DNA of 64,000 nucleotides, from assembly GCA_026874595.1 (NCBI GenBank), contig CM049319.1:3374601-3438600 (forward strand). Reading direction: 5' to 3'. Each line of letters starts with the position of its first letter. Positions within the stretch are counted from its first letter, which is position 1. The translations under genes were made by a program, and so were the position numbers. The notes below the pieces were generated by a model. The model worked only from the letters and a program-made list of their open reading frames with translations, had not been told where the DNA came from and did no database searches. Below are positions 36,070 through 48,298 of this stretch, piece after piece. The DNA is from Sipunculus nudus. Lineage: Eukaryota > Annelida > Sipuncula > Golfingiida > Sipunculidae.

Positions 36070-39000
36070 TTGATTTAATGTTTCGTTTCACGAATCCTCT
36101 CTCGTGCAGAATGGCGGGCCCTCAGTGTGGAATGATCACCCAGCTTCAATGACATCCATGTAAAATTTGCTATCAGTTTAAGAGTCAATTGAAAACATTC
36201 GTATTCATACATTATATTTTATTACATATAATCTCCTACATTGTGTAGCGAGATACTTTTTTTTATCTTAAAGACAATTATACACTCGTGTATTTTACTC
36301 TGTTCGTTCGTACAGCGTTTTAGAACACTCTGTGAAACAAAATAAAAATATAATTTAATAAAAAAAATCTTCTTCTTCTTCTAGTCAGAAAAAGAAAACT
36401 TAGAAAAAAAGTGAAAATCAAATATGCATACATCTGTTGTCAATAATTGTGTCTCCAATATCTAATGTTAACTTCAATTCAGTGTGTGTTCATGTGTCTT
36501 TGGAAAGGAGAGAGAGAAAAAAATGCTGGTTAGTGCTAGTTTTACAGTCATCTTCCTTTCAGTTGGAATGGATGTCAAACAATGCCTTTTTATTGGTACT
36601 TCTCCTGAAAATGCATAAACAGCTCAAAATAAGGGGGTCCTGACACTGTAAAAACTGTAACATGAGAGAGCTGATTGCTAAAATTAATTAATATTAAGAA
36701 TCAAAGATATTTATCACCGCCAGCTAGGGATTTGACATGGTGGGGTTTGTAGCTATAACATTCTCTGTTTTGATAAGACTGGGAGCAGGTTTCTGTTCCA
36801 GTCGTGACTCTCTCGACTTTATGAGTAAATGTTATTTGATAGTCTTTAAATTGCAGAGACATGTAAAATCCCCCCCCCCCCCGCAGTAAACTGTAACCAC
36901 TTAGGGGATAGAACGACCAACGGAACAACCCCTTCCACTAGCAGGGGCTTCACCATGTCTGCCGCCAATGAACCCGTGTTTTTTGTATTTTTTTTTTTTT
37001 TTTTGTTTAATGGTTTCTTGGACAACCATACAGACTGTGACGGAGAGCGCTTTCTTTCTTTTATCCTGATTCGAAGTCTAGACAAGTCAGACTCAATAAA
37101 CCTGGCAGAATTTTTCTTCATTCATAGGACCTAAACTGGCCGGCAAAATACCTAGCTGTAAGGCCCCACTAAAGGAAGACCAGTCTTTTTCTCACCGCAA
37201 GTTCAAAATATCTCAATAGGCCTCTCCCATTCATTTTATATTTTTTTACTCGGGTAGCAACAGATCTATGTAATTCAAGTGTTCGGAATTGAAATGGGAA
37301 TAGACATATATCGTTGAACTAGAAAACACTTTCCAATTAAGCAGTCAATTCAGTCGCAGCCAAGTAAACTATAACCTAACTTATATAAACTATATATAAA
37401 ATATATTTTATTATTTTTTTTTCGTGGGAGAAGAAATATCGGTACTTTTATATTGCTATTTTTGCATTTTGATGACCTTAGGTTCCTGTTTATTTATAAG
37501 GAAAAGGGTCTTTCAGTGACCATAACACCCACTGAAATGCACCATCGTTACCTTCATTGGAATTTCTTGTGCGATCATATATACCTTAGACATTTTCCTT
37601 TCTTAGAGATCAAGGTGTCAATAAATATGTTTTCATGGTCAAGGATTATCATGAACAATTTTTAATTACCCTTTCATGGAATTTTATTAGCCAAGTTAAT
37701 CGCCATTACTGAAACTACTTGTTTTTCTCATATCTTCCTAAGTTTCTTTTATATTAAAAAAACTAGAAATCGTATCGTTTCCAATGATGTAGTCGAGTCC
37801 AGAACATCCGAGACCGAGTGCCAGTCCGTGTCCAGGCTACTCAAGTCCGCGAGTCCAAGTCCTTGAGATTCACGTCCAAGTAAACCACTTATGAGTCACT
37901 TTGAAGTGGAGTTTAAACCAGAGTCCGAGTCTAGTACCCATTTCTATTTTAAAAGAAATTTTGAATGGATATTTTATATTATCATGTGCATGTTCATATA
38001 TACTTGAATTTTAAATAAGCTTTACATCCGATTGCCGAACTAATACTTGTAGTGTGACTGAGGATTTACCAGGAGATGGAGAGAAACACAGGAACAGCAC
38101 GCCCGCTAGTCATGGAGGTCTTCTTACAGTTTTTACTGAATAATCAGAAGATTAAGGTCCGTCTCCAATGACGTCGTTTAATAACTAATGTACCAACAGT
38201 AGTATTTCTGAGAATCTGTTTTGGTTCCATGACGATTTTTTATCCGATCTATGACCTCTTCGTCATCATTTCCCTCATAACTCGTGCTGATGCTCCGCTG
38301 CAAAAGGACAATGCTTTTTACCATTACCTTATCTGCACCAATAACCTTCAAATGCTGGTAGAGGTGCGTCCATCACGACAGAGAGGTTCCATTGTTTTCA
38401 ATAAAAATGTCAATATTATCACTCAGGTTTCGAGCTCAGTTCGCGTTTATAATGGTCCGAAACTAAAGAGGTAAACGTTAATGACAGAAAACGTATATTA
38501 TGACTTACCTTTCAAGCCAGCTCAGGTTCAATAACTTTATATTTTGATGGCTCGTTCAGTTACCACTTTCATCCGATTCATTAAGATAGCAATGCATCGA
38601 CCACTTTCATGTTCATATACACAGTCAATTTGCCAGCATTGCCTATTTAGACCCAAACAGCTACCTTAAACACAGTAGATGTTGTTATGACCTCTTATGC
38701 TGAATTGTTTTCTACAACATTTTTTTGTTTGGAGGAACTGTGTTGCGCACACCTTGAGATCGAACAAGCCATAAAACTGTAGGCAAGCTATTTAAAATCC
38801 TTGATATCCGAGTCTGTATTATTTCGTATCATTAGCACCTCGGAATCCTCTGATGGCATCACCATTTTTTAAATATATATTTTATATATTAAATCTTAAA
38901 TATAACGGATTAACTTTGTGTGTTTGTAATCATCCATAACTACATTGATGACAAAGGAAACAATAATATGTATAATTGAATTAATTTTTTACTTAATTTG

Positions 39001-40930
39001 CATATCAGTCCCTGAAATAACAAAGGTTACTTGCAACTGTTCCTAATCATCATAAACCCTCACCGTAAAAATATGGGTGTAGACACCTTGATCTCCAAGA
39101 TAGGGCCAGCACTGTAAGTTCCAACAATGACAACAGGATATTTGCGAATTTTAAATGTATTAAATGTTGATTTGATGTACAACATAATCCTTGACCACGG
39201 AAACATTTGCGTAGACAGATTGATAACTATGATAGAACAAGATGCTAGAGAGATATGAGAAAAATTTGAAGTTTCAAAAATAGTGTCGGCTTATATGCAT
39301 ACCTATTGGTTTTATGCAAAATGCTGAAAGGTGTCAGGGCGACACTACCTCTGATATATTTATAAGTATGTTAATGGCACATGAGACTGCAATGAGATTT
39401 TTTGCGCACGCAAATGGATACACGCTTCACTCAAAATCTGGGATTTTGCAACCGCAATATATGAGTTCAAATCTGATACTCCTTTAAGTGTCGGGAACGA
39501 TGGCTAGTGTGTTGTTAGGAGTAACTTTTCATATTTTCCCTTAAATACTGAGGCATTCTGTTTTATCGGAACATTTCACGAACTGTCTACAGCGGCGCCA
39601 TTTGTCAGAAACTTCGCCGTGGATTAACTTATACCTCCTCAGAATGCCCGTCCAGAAAAAAAACGGCCGACACCGCGCTGACCTACTTCAGCGCGAGAAC
39701 GGGTAATATATGAGTAGGCTTAACTGCACGATTGGAATGACACCAATAACTATACTTTGCAAATATCTTTTAAAAATGGAATTAAGCCCGTGTGTTAGGA
39801 AGCATCCGGCTGGTTAATGAATGTCATTTTAAACTAGTTACTATCAAAATAAGGAGGTCTGCACCTAACGACAAACACTGTGTTAACCAGCCTCATGCCC
39901 AGAAGAAAACCAAACGTTTACCCCTTGTCTATTTAAATGTCAAATCCGTATTACTTGCGGGAAAAAGTACACAAGCGAAAGTTCAATTCAAAAACAAAGC
40001 AAAGTAACAGTTGTTATGAGTCCGTAATCACTCAGATATCATTATAGAGAAGAATATTCACCAGATCAGAGGCGATTTAATCAGTTTTTCTATCGAGGCT
40101 CTAAAGTGTTAAACAACTTGAATATTTTGAACAGTATGACATGAATTTAATTAACCAGTTAAGATAACACGCATGTTAAATATACATAGAATATGGTGTT
40201 TACTCATCATAATATTTTTATATGTGACAAAATGCGGTTCTAAATCCGTCAGCTTACAACTAAACAAAAGTGGTTATCAGCTCGCATGGGGCGATAATTG
40301 GGGCAAACATAAACATAGTGTACACGCCACTTGAAGGCCGTACCGACCAACTTCACATATCACGATTTTTTTCAAGCCTCTAATAAATGTTTCTTTTGTT
40401 TGTTCTTTCATGTTTCTTCTTGTTTTTTAAGTTGCCCGCATGCGCAGGAGCTATCCTCTGATCACTAACTCTTGTTTTTTAAGTAGATATAGGTGGACTG
40501 TGTTTACAATAACATGAAAATAACGTGACTTCAAAACAGGTGAATTGGAGGAAGCAAGTCCGTGAACCGGTATTGGTTTGCCAGGAAGCTTTTGTATATA
40601 GCCATAATGAACTGATAGAATGAGTTAATGCACTTATTATTGCAAATGTTTTTGTATCTTTAAGTTCGTTAATTTGATAGAATGTGGCGTTTTTCTCCTA
40701 AATTCTTAATCCTTAATACCTTACCTATTTAAAAATACACTTACTTTGAATCCTGCAGAATAAAGCCTGTTCAATATCTAAGTTCCGTCAATAAATAGGA
40801 AAGCAACCAGCCTAGCCGATTAACCACTACGTGATAAAGAAATCTCCTACAAAACATATAAATTGGCAAATCAATAAAATGGCCTTTTCCCCCTAAGGTC
40901 TGAGCAGCTTCTGGTGACAACCAACATTTG
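36070..40930. other. Intergenic, no gene recognised
   Basis: Contains a C13 run (36870-36882), a GAGTCC-rich degenerate tract (about 37790-37935) and a perfect hairpin with CGCGCTGA and TCAGCGCG arms and a 6-nt loop (39675-39696). No exon could be supported. Confidence 0.45.
37790..37935. repeat. Degenerate GAGTCC short-word tract
   Basis: GAGTCC, GAGTCCGAGTC and related AGTCCA/AGTCCG words recur about ten times in 145 bp, the remains of a short tandem repeat. Confidence 0.5.
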
Positions 40931-40938
40931 CTTGAGTA

Positions 40939-41199
40939 TTAAGGATATATCTGATTCCTATATTCTCTCAATGTTGTAGTGTACTCTGAGGTCTCAAGAC
41001 GTGAGGCGGAATAGATCCTGTTCGATAAGTTACTCCCTGTATTGATCCAAATCGGACCACGTTTCTGTTTTATGCGGATGACTGTCATTCCTTGATACTC
41101 AATTAAGACGGGTACTTTAAATATGATGCTGATGGCGGTGTCGTGAGGGATCCGATAGGTAGGATTATTTACCTGCGCGTTTTCCTGGGAGGTGTCCAT
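40939..41199 (-). CDS. Hypothetical small ORF, 86 codons
   Basis: The start codon (ATG at 41199) lies in a good context (ACAAAAAATGG). The product begins MDTSQENAQVNN, has a hydrophobic middle (TAISIIFKVPVLIEY) and ends ASRLETSEYTTTLREYRN-QIYP. By my count roughly half of the third codon positions are G or C, well above the AT-rich surroundings, which argues for past or present coding. No family is recognised. CAG|GTAAAT after codon 9 could be a donor, in which case only the first nine codons are coding. Confidence 0.35.
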   Translation of the reverse strand: MDTSQENAQVNNPTYRIPHDTAISIIFKVPVLIEYQGMTVIRIKQKRGPIWINTGSNLSNRIYSASRLETSEYTTTLREYRNQIYP

Positions 41200-41274
41200 T
41201 TTTTGTCATCCCTTTGCCAGAACTTGTCTGAGACCAGGTTATTAGTAATAAGTAGTAATTATAGTAATAGTAAT

Positions 41275-41395
41275 CTCGAGGTATTAACGCTTGGGTGCTT
41301 GGAGGGATTTTAACTTTTGTTAGCAATAGCAATCTTGAAAAGAATAATTATTAAATTGAGATTAACGCTTGTGTGCTTGAGAGGATTTCATCTTT
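41275..41395. repeat. Two copies of an ATTAACGCTTG...GGATTT segment
   Basis: ATTAACGCTTGGGTGCTTG at 41283 and ATTAACGCTTGTGTGCTTG at 41362 are direct copies about 79 bp apart. Confidence 0.7.
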
Positions 41396-41399
41396 TCTT

Positions 41400-44230
41400 C
41401 TCAGTCCTTTTTAATTCCCTACCACCGGATTGGATATTATCTTTAGAAATTATTATTACGTGATTTAATGTAAAGCTATAAGCGAGATTTAACATCAGGA
41501 CAAAAGAATAGTTTGGCTTAAGAGTTTCTGGGCTTTGAACGTGTTTGCATATCCGTCAGCAAAGAACATTTCCAAAGGTTTACAAGGACTGATCAAATCA
41601 AATTTGAAATGGTGCGAAAAAAATTAGCCTTTGTTTAACCAGAGTACTCAAAAGATAAGGCAAAATAAATTTGTTTACCTGTCGTATTTAGAAATCTAAT
41701 ATTATTGCCTTGTATTGTGTATATCTATCATGAATAATAAACTGAATGGACTTGGTATTTCATTTTTAAGTACATGCCATCCGTTGTAGGGAAAACCGAT
41801 AGCCTACATAGAGTGGAATGCGTAGAGGAATTACCATGCATTATTAAATGTAGAACATAATATCCAAATAGGGATTAAAATTTACAAGATTTTATTAGTA
41901 TGTAGGTATATAATACAGATGGTATAGGTTTACTCAGTACACACCGATAAGACCTAGATAATGCACCTCTGCATAATATATAGGTTAAAGAGAGCCAAAA
42001 GCCGTTGCTGTCAGATTTATTGAAACGTATTACTTCGGCTACAACAGTGCTTTGCCAAACAAGAAAGATAAAACCCATTTAAAATACTCGCTTCTATACC
42101 CCATACGAAGCTTAGCATGTATAGCTCAAACCATCTTATTCTTAGGACGATTTTAGGGCGTTTCGACTTCGTATAATTCGTGGCTTACCAATATCCTCAA
42201 ATTAAAAACCAAAGAGCATTTGTCGCAAATACAAACTTATCTGAATCAGTTAATATGAAATAGACCCTAGCACCACGTGTTATGAATGTTAATAAGATTC
42301 CACCCAAAACACAAACTAAACTTCTTGTAACTGTCATACGACAGTCACGGATCTTCACCTACATTAACAACCCCCCCCCCCCCCCCATTCTACCCCAACC
42401 CCCGACTCCCCCACTGATCTTTTATCCAGTTGTTATATGTTTGCAAAGGACTATAGTTCTGTATAAAATAAATGAAATTTTGTCGTGCCTTCTTGAGTTT
42501 TCAGAGATAAGCCGAAAAAATGTTAACGTCGAATTTTCGTAATGGCATATAATTCCAAAACTGTTTATGATACCGCTACCAAACTTGCCTCCTCAATCCT
42601 ACATTGTAGATGACACATATTTGTAAAAGTTTCAACTTTCCTGTTCAAATAATTTATCTAGACTAGCTGAAAAGTGCTGAGTCATCTATCTTATATGGTT
42701 CCGCATGAGAGAACTGAAATGTTGCTATTGAAATGTCGGGAACAAGATCCAGATCTAGGAATTTTATCCATTTGGATGTACCCCTTATACATAAGAATAA
42801 AAATCGACATTTAAATATATTGGGGGAAAATCGAATTTTTTGCGCCCTGTGGCCCTTTAAACAGTTCAAGTTCACTGAAACTGGGTCAAATTAATCAGAC
42901 CATAGTACGGTGTAAGTATCAATTAAATCGAAAAAATAATGGCAGAAAGATAACAAGATGAAGAAGAAGAAGAAAAAGAAGCCAAAGATATATATTATCT
43001 CCACCTATATGGATAGATGAAGATAATAATAGTTCTACAGACAAAACATTTGTGAGAGCGGGCGACTCTTAATTTTTATCTTTATTTTCATTTAGCGGTC
43101 GAGACACAACACGTGGCAATTTGCAAGTTGCCAGAGAAACTATTAAATTCACTTCAACTCAAGAAATAGTAGATACAATCAATAACATTTAGTCGAATAT
43201 CCACACCTTTAAAAATTATTTTAAGTAATCAACAAAATAGCACAAATAAGCGACATTATTGAGGATATGGTGTTCATTTGAAGAAAAAGATCTATGAGAA
43301 ACGGGGGACTTGATTTCATAGAACAACTAATTTTTTTTTCTATTTTTTTTTGGGGGGGGGGGATGCGATCCGCCTCCATTTTTATGCTCTTTTATCGAAT
43401 TCTTAATCTACGTATGTACATCTGTAGAGTTCCATTTCGGTTTGGGACTACTGGCACTTGCTTCATATCATATTATTTTTGTATTCTGGTGTCACCAAGG
43501 CCTTGTGTCTAAAGCACCTGCGGGTCCTGGGTGTGTAATAATCCCATCGCACGGTCATAACACCGAGGAATTTTATTCACAGGTGATCATAAAAAATGTT
43601 TATATTTGTCATAGACTGAAATATATTACACAATATATATATATATATATATATAGTGGCGGATCCAAAAGGTGGGGGGGGGAGGTATTTCCAGGGCGTC
43701 ATACCGCCAACTGACCGTGCTGCCATCTGACGAGTGATTATGTAACCAAAGCTGCATTAACCCAATGAGAAAACATAAATTTCCATATGAGGGAAATTAA
43801 CTGACTCTGAATCAATGATAAGTTTCTACAGCTACTGATTTTAAATCTAATGGATATCGGAATAAGTTAGATTATAACCACAGGTCTGGGACCAGCAAAG
43901 TCTCCTTATTCTGTCGAGATTTCCGGACTTTAATCTTATATAACATATATCTAAAAAACCTACAAATACGTTTTACTAGTAAACATAAAATTATTTCCAT
44001 AATATCTATCATAATGCCATATATTTGGCATGAACATTAAATCGGGGTTACTAAGTACATGGCTTACGATTGTGGTGTGTCATTTGTCATGTAAGGTCCA
44101 TTCAATCTGCATTCCGCAAGATTCTTTATCAAGATAGTCTGACCAAAACAGACAAATTTTATCTGGTCTAAAATAAATATGTTTCTACATAAACTCCAGT
44201 TTGAAATTTATGGGGATTAATTTACGCGTA
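41400..44230. other. Intergenic; homopolymer and TE-end fragments
   Basis: Holds C16 (42371-42386), a GAA-rich stretch (42960-42980), G11 (43352-43362), a (TA)n run (43632-43655) and, just after it, GTGGCGGATCCAAAAGGTGG with G9, which resembles a DNA-transposon terminus. No gene recognised. Confidence 0.5.
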
Positions 44231-44232
44231 TA

Positions 44233-44237
<5 letters not shown>

Positions 44238-44282
<45 letters not shown>
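44238..44282. repeat. (TA)n microsatellite
   Basis: Uninterrupted alternating TA of about 45 bp. Confidence 0.95.
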
Positions 44283-44285
<3 letters not shown>

Positions 44286-44555
44286 CACAAGGGCAAACAG
44301 AAGGGAAAAAATATAAACCATTAATTAAAATAATATTGACATTAAGGATTGTTGATAGTTTTATTTCTCTTGAAAAACCTAAGAGACACTTTGCTTTAAA
44401 TACAGCTGAGCAGGATACACACAGATGTAAAGATTTCTGAGGGTTCAAGACATGTGGAACCCCAATCATTGCAACTGCACGGATACATTTGATTGTTGAC
44501 ACAAAATCAACCATGAGCTCACAGTGATAGCATGAGATGACATCACGATCATTCG

Positions 44556-46204
44556 GAACACCTCGGCCGAATCCGTTGGCTTCTGGCCTTGGGTGTATCT
44601 ATATGGCCAAATGATATACCACCAATTAAGTTCGCCAGAAATCCACAGGGTTGTCATTTGTACTCACTCGTCTGAGAAAAGATCACAGTTTCCACTAAGT
44701 ATACATTGATTCGCCATAATAATGTGTATTGTGTGGGCTTCATATCTGGCAAAACACCAAATAAGACCAGGTTCTGACCAGGTAATTTAAGAAGAAAGTT
44801 CATTTTATCACAAATGCCTCAAACATCGCCAACGGGATGGATTTCCTGGCGTGAACTGTATCCCCCTGCGGTCAAAATCGGTATACTTGGGGTTTTCTCC
44901 ACTATTTCTTTGATTAGTGATGTCTCATAGCTTTAAAAGACGAATCTGTAAGAATTGGTATTATCTGTACACAAAACACTTTGGTTTGCTCTTACAACAT
45001 GTGTGCCGTTGACCTGGCCTTGCCGGAATACATTTCATGGCGGCCCCCTATGCATATCGCCAAAAGCTTCAATGCACTCAAGTGGTTCAGGTCTTACTTG
45101 TCATCAGGAAAACAGTGTGTCACCATCAACGGAATAGTTCCCCAAGGCTTGTCTTAGAACCCCTCTTATTCCATTACAATGTGTTGCCTCTGAGTCTCAG
45201 GAGATTTATCGAAAGCTTTGATTTACAAAGGCATGGCTATGCTGGTGACATGCAGTTATAATAGCTATTTTACCTTATCCAGTATATCCAGTCTCTCGTC
45301 AGCCATTTGAGAAATGGAAAGATGTGCTGCAGCAATACGAACCTGGATGATTGTGAACAAATCGAAAATGAACGACTCAAAGACCGAGTTTCTTGTCATA
45401 GCACTTAAGTTCCATCTATCATGGGTGCTACAAATGCAGCCAAGGAAAAGCTATTGTCAAAGAGCGCATTATTTTATCTACTTCTGTTCGAAACCTTGAA
45501 GCAATATTTGATCCTGTTATGCGTCTGAGTGCGCTTGAGAAGTATGTATTACCACATTTGAAGGATTACCAGGATCCGTGGCCATCTTGACCATGAAACA
45601 GCTACTAAGGTCATCCTGGCAGTAATTATATTTAGCTTGGACGTTAACAACAGCTTGCTTGCAGGCACATTGTTCCAACGCACATAATCCAATGTTCACT
45701 GTCTTCAGGTGGCATACAACTGTGCTGCCCACCTCCTCACCAGAACAAAGTACAGGGAACATATAACCCCTGTTCTTAGAAAACTACAATGGTTGCCGGT
45801 GGAAAGGCGTATTCTGTTCAAGGTGCTACTTCAGATGTTCAGATCACTCCATGCTGACTTTTTTCTTCAATATATAAAGGAGCTTATTTAGGAATAAAAG
45901 CCTACTAGGACACTACGTTTAGGAGACACACGACAACTCTTTGTTCCTAGATTGCATAATGCATATGGGAATAGAGCATTCACCAAATATACACCAGTCG
46001 CATGGAACTCCCTCCCACTAGATCTCAGAATGGCAGACTCTCTTGAATCTTCCAAGAAGAGCCTGAAAACTTACTTGTCACAAGTTTGACTTGTAAAGCG
46101 CAAAGAAATGAATATGATAACTGCGCTCTAGAAATGAACTGTACATACGTACAAACATACATACTATCCAAGGTTAGAAGCCAATGGATTCGGCCGAGGT
46201 GTTC
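44556..46204. repeat. 29-bp inverted repeat flanking a LINE fragment
   Basis: The 29 bases at 44556-44584 are, apart from one mismatch, the reverse complement of 46176-46204. The core is CTCGGCCGAATCC / GGATTCGGCCGAG. The intervening DNA holds the degenerate LINE at 44990-46089. Confidence 0.85.
44990..46089 (+). pseudogene. Degenerate CR1/L2-like LINE reverse transcriptase (3' half of ORF2)
   Basis: Across shifting plus-strand frames the translation follows non-LTR ORF2 order: LKWFRSYLSSGKQCVTING, VPQG, PLLFHYNVLPL, HGYAGDMQL at the YADD active-site position, IRTWMIVNKSKMNDSKTEFL, then AAHLLTRTKYREHITPVL, LQWLPVERRILFKVLL, and finally PVAWNSLPLDLRMADSLES with KKSLKTYL before the stop. Several frameshifts and stops (for example inside the VPQG...PLLF segment) and the change YADD to YAGD show that it is dead. 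The 5' part is missing. Confidence 0.85.
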
Positions 46205-48150
46205 AAAATGACACCAAGATTAATTTAACATATTTTTTAATTAAAATTTGTTGTTTTTTGCCTATCATTTCTCTTTGTACCCTACGGAATGTCATATAGG
46301 CCTACTTGACTATTACATAACAAAGGGGCACAGGACAAAATAAACCTAACAATATCATGGAGGCACAATAGCTAATATGCAGATCAACCATTAACCCCAG
46401 TCTAGTCTTCACACTTAATCACTCAAGTTAATGCATGCAATTTTGCGTGAAATATAATCACGTCATTCTGTACCTGAAAATAAAAACAGTTCAGTAGAAC
46501 AAACAGTACTCTCTCAACAATATGTTATCTTATTTTATCTTATAGTCTCTATTATTTATATACACTATTGTGATGGTATGTTTGAATAAAGCCAGAAGGT
46601 CGATCAATGATGGCACTTACAAAGTTAAGTCACTTAGCAAAATGATGGGTCCAAGCATTTAATATAAGGTATCAATAAACGAAGCTGCAACTCCTTATTA
46701 TAGCAATGGGTCCGCTCGATATGGATTTTTGCCGCGCTTTAGATGACGACCAAGCGGGCATTTACGTTATGTCTACAGTACCGGAAGCTGCTTAATTGTT
46801 ACCTCCTCCGAGGTAATTTAAGAAGTTCTGTTATGCAGTAAATCCAAAGCAAGTCTGATATTAAGGATGGCCCTAGGCCCGTACCGTTTCCCATACAGAG
46901 GATAATATTATATCCGACTTTTACTTATAGCGTTGTTAACAATTAGAACACATATCGCTCGTTACCCAGCGGTACAAAATCTCTGCCCTGATGATATCAG
47001 CAGCTCGCATGTAGTGTGTTAAAACAGTGGGTGCCATTGAAATTTTGTGAAATTTTTCTTTAACCTAAATAATGTCATTATAAAATGTAATTATATTCAC
47101 AACATTCCTGTTAATGCGAAAGTTATGATATAAGTGATTCAACAATTTTCAGTTTGCGCACGTTTCCACAAAAAACATAAAATTAAGAAAGTTGAAAAGT
47201 TAACATGCACGTGGCATTTATACAATGTAGGAGTCCAGTGACAAGTTGAGTAGCAGTATCTTTTATTATTTTTTTCATGCTGTGCAAATTGCGAAACGTG
47301 ACGTCACCATTTTCACCCCATCCGTAAAAATTCAAATTGGTCGGAACAGTCACATTTCAGTTCTATATTACATAACTATAGTTACTACTACGATATTATA
47401 TCATACAAAATATTGGGTCAAAAGGGCCAAAAGTCAAGGTTATAGAAAAGGCTAAGAGGTCAATATATAGAAGACCATTTCCCATTGACTACTTCGTATA
47501 TCAAGTATCTACAACGATTGTCAGTTACCAAGAATACTTCACTTTATTTACTGTCATAAGTTTTGATCCTAATTGGCGTCAGCAACCTTTAGGGTAAATC
47601 GGTTCCATTACAATGTGGCAATAAAAGTATATAGACGTGTAAGTGTACGTGGATGTGTGTGTAAACTTGACCATTTCAGTATACGATCGATGAGACTTCC
47701 CAATAATACCATTATTTCGATTCTTGGCTCGTTTTTTATAAATTTTCTGTAAAAATGAAAGAACCATAATTTGCTTTCGGAGATATACAACGCATATAAA
47801 AGATCTTATTCAAGTACAATACATTAGCATCTGGAAATTATACATTCAAACAACAACCAAATAAAACTTCAGCGTAGGAAATGAACAAGATGTAACAATT
47901 AAAAATATTTAATTAATAACAATTATTATTATTTAATCTGTCTGTAACTATTTCCATGGACATCAAGGTTGAGCATATTTTCATATAATAGGCAACATAT
48001 TTCCTCAGATTTAATCTTACATATCTGGATATTTCCTTTGAACAGAGAAATAAAATTTAACATAGAACGTATATGACGTGGTCATACATTCCAACACGTA
48101 CATGATTGATTCCCAGTTTTCCGCTCAGCTTCGGCAGGTTATATATCCCC
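46205..48150. other. Intergenic between LINE and GPCR gene 2, no gene recognised
   Basis: AT-rich; short open frames only; no repeat structure stood out. Confidence 0.5.
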
Positions 48151-48164
48151 TGCTATGTGTCAGA

Positions 48165-48298
48165 CTCCGCCCCCGTGTCCTGATTGGTCGAGCTCCACCT
48201 TGGTATTATGGTATGTAACCTTATAAAGACATATCGTGCCGAGCTTTTTCTGTCCATTGTTTCTGCCTGTTAATCGACTGCTTGACTCAGCGCCCCTG
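48165..48298 (+). promoter_or_regulatory. Promoter and non-coding first exon of GPCR gene 2
   Basis: A GC-rich CTCCGCCCCCG precedes CCTGATTGGTCGAG (48179-48192, inverted CCAAT) and CCTTATAAA (48219-48227). Transcription should start near 48250. The exon has no ATG and ends at 48298 in CCCCTG|GTAAGTCAG. The CCAAT-to-TATA distance is within two bases of that in gene 1. The link to the exon at 55067 is inferred. Confidence 0.6.
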
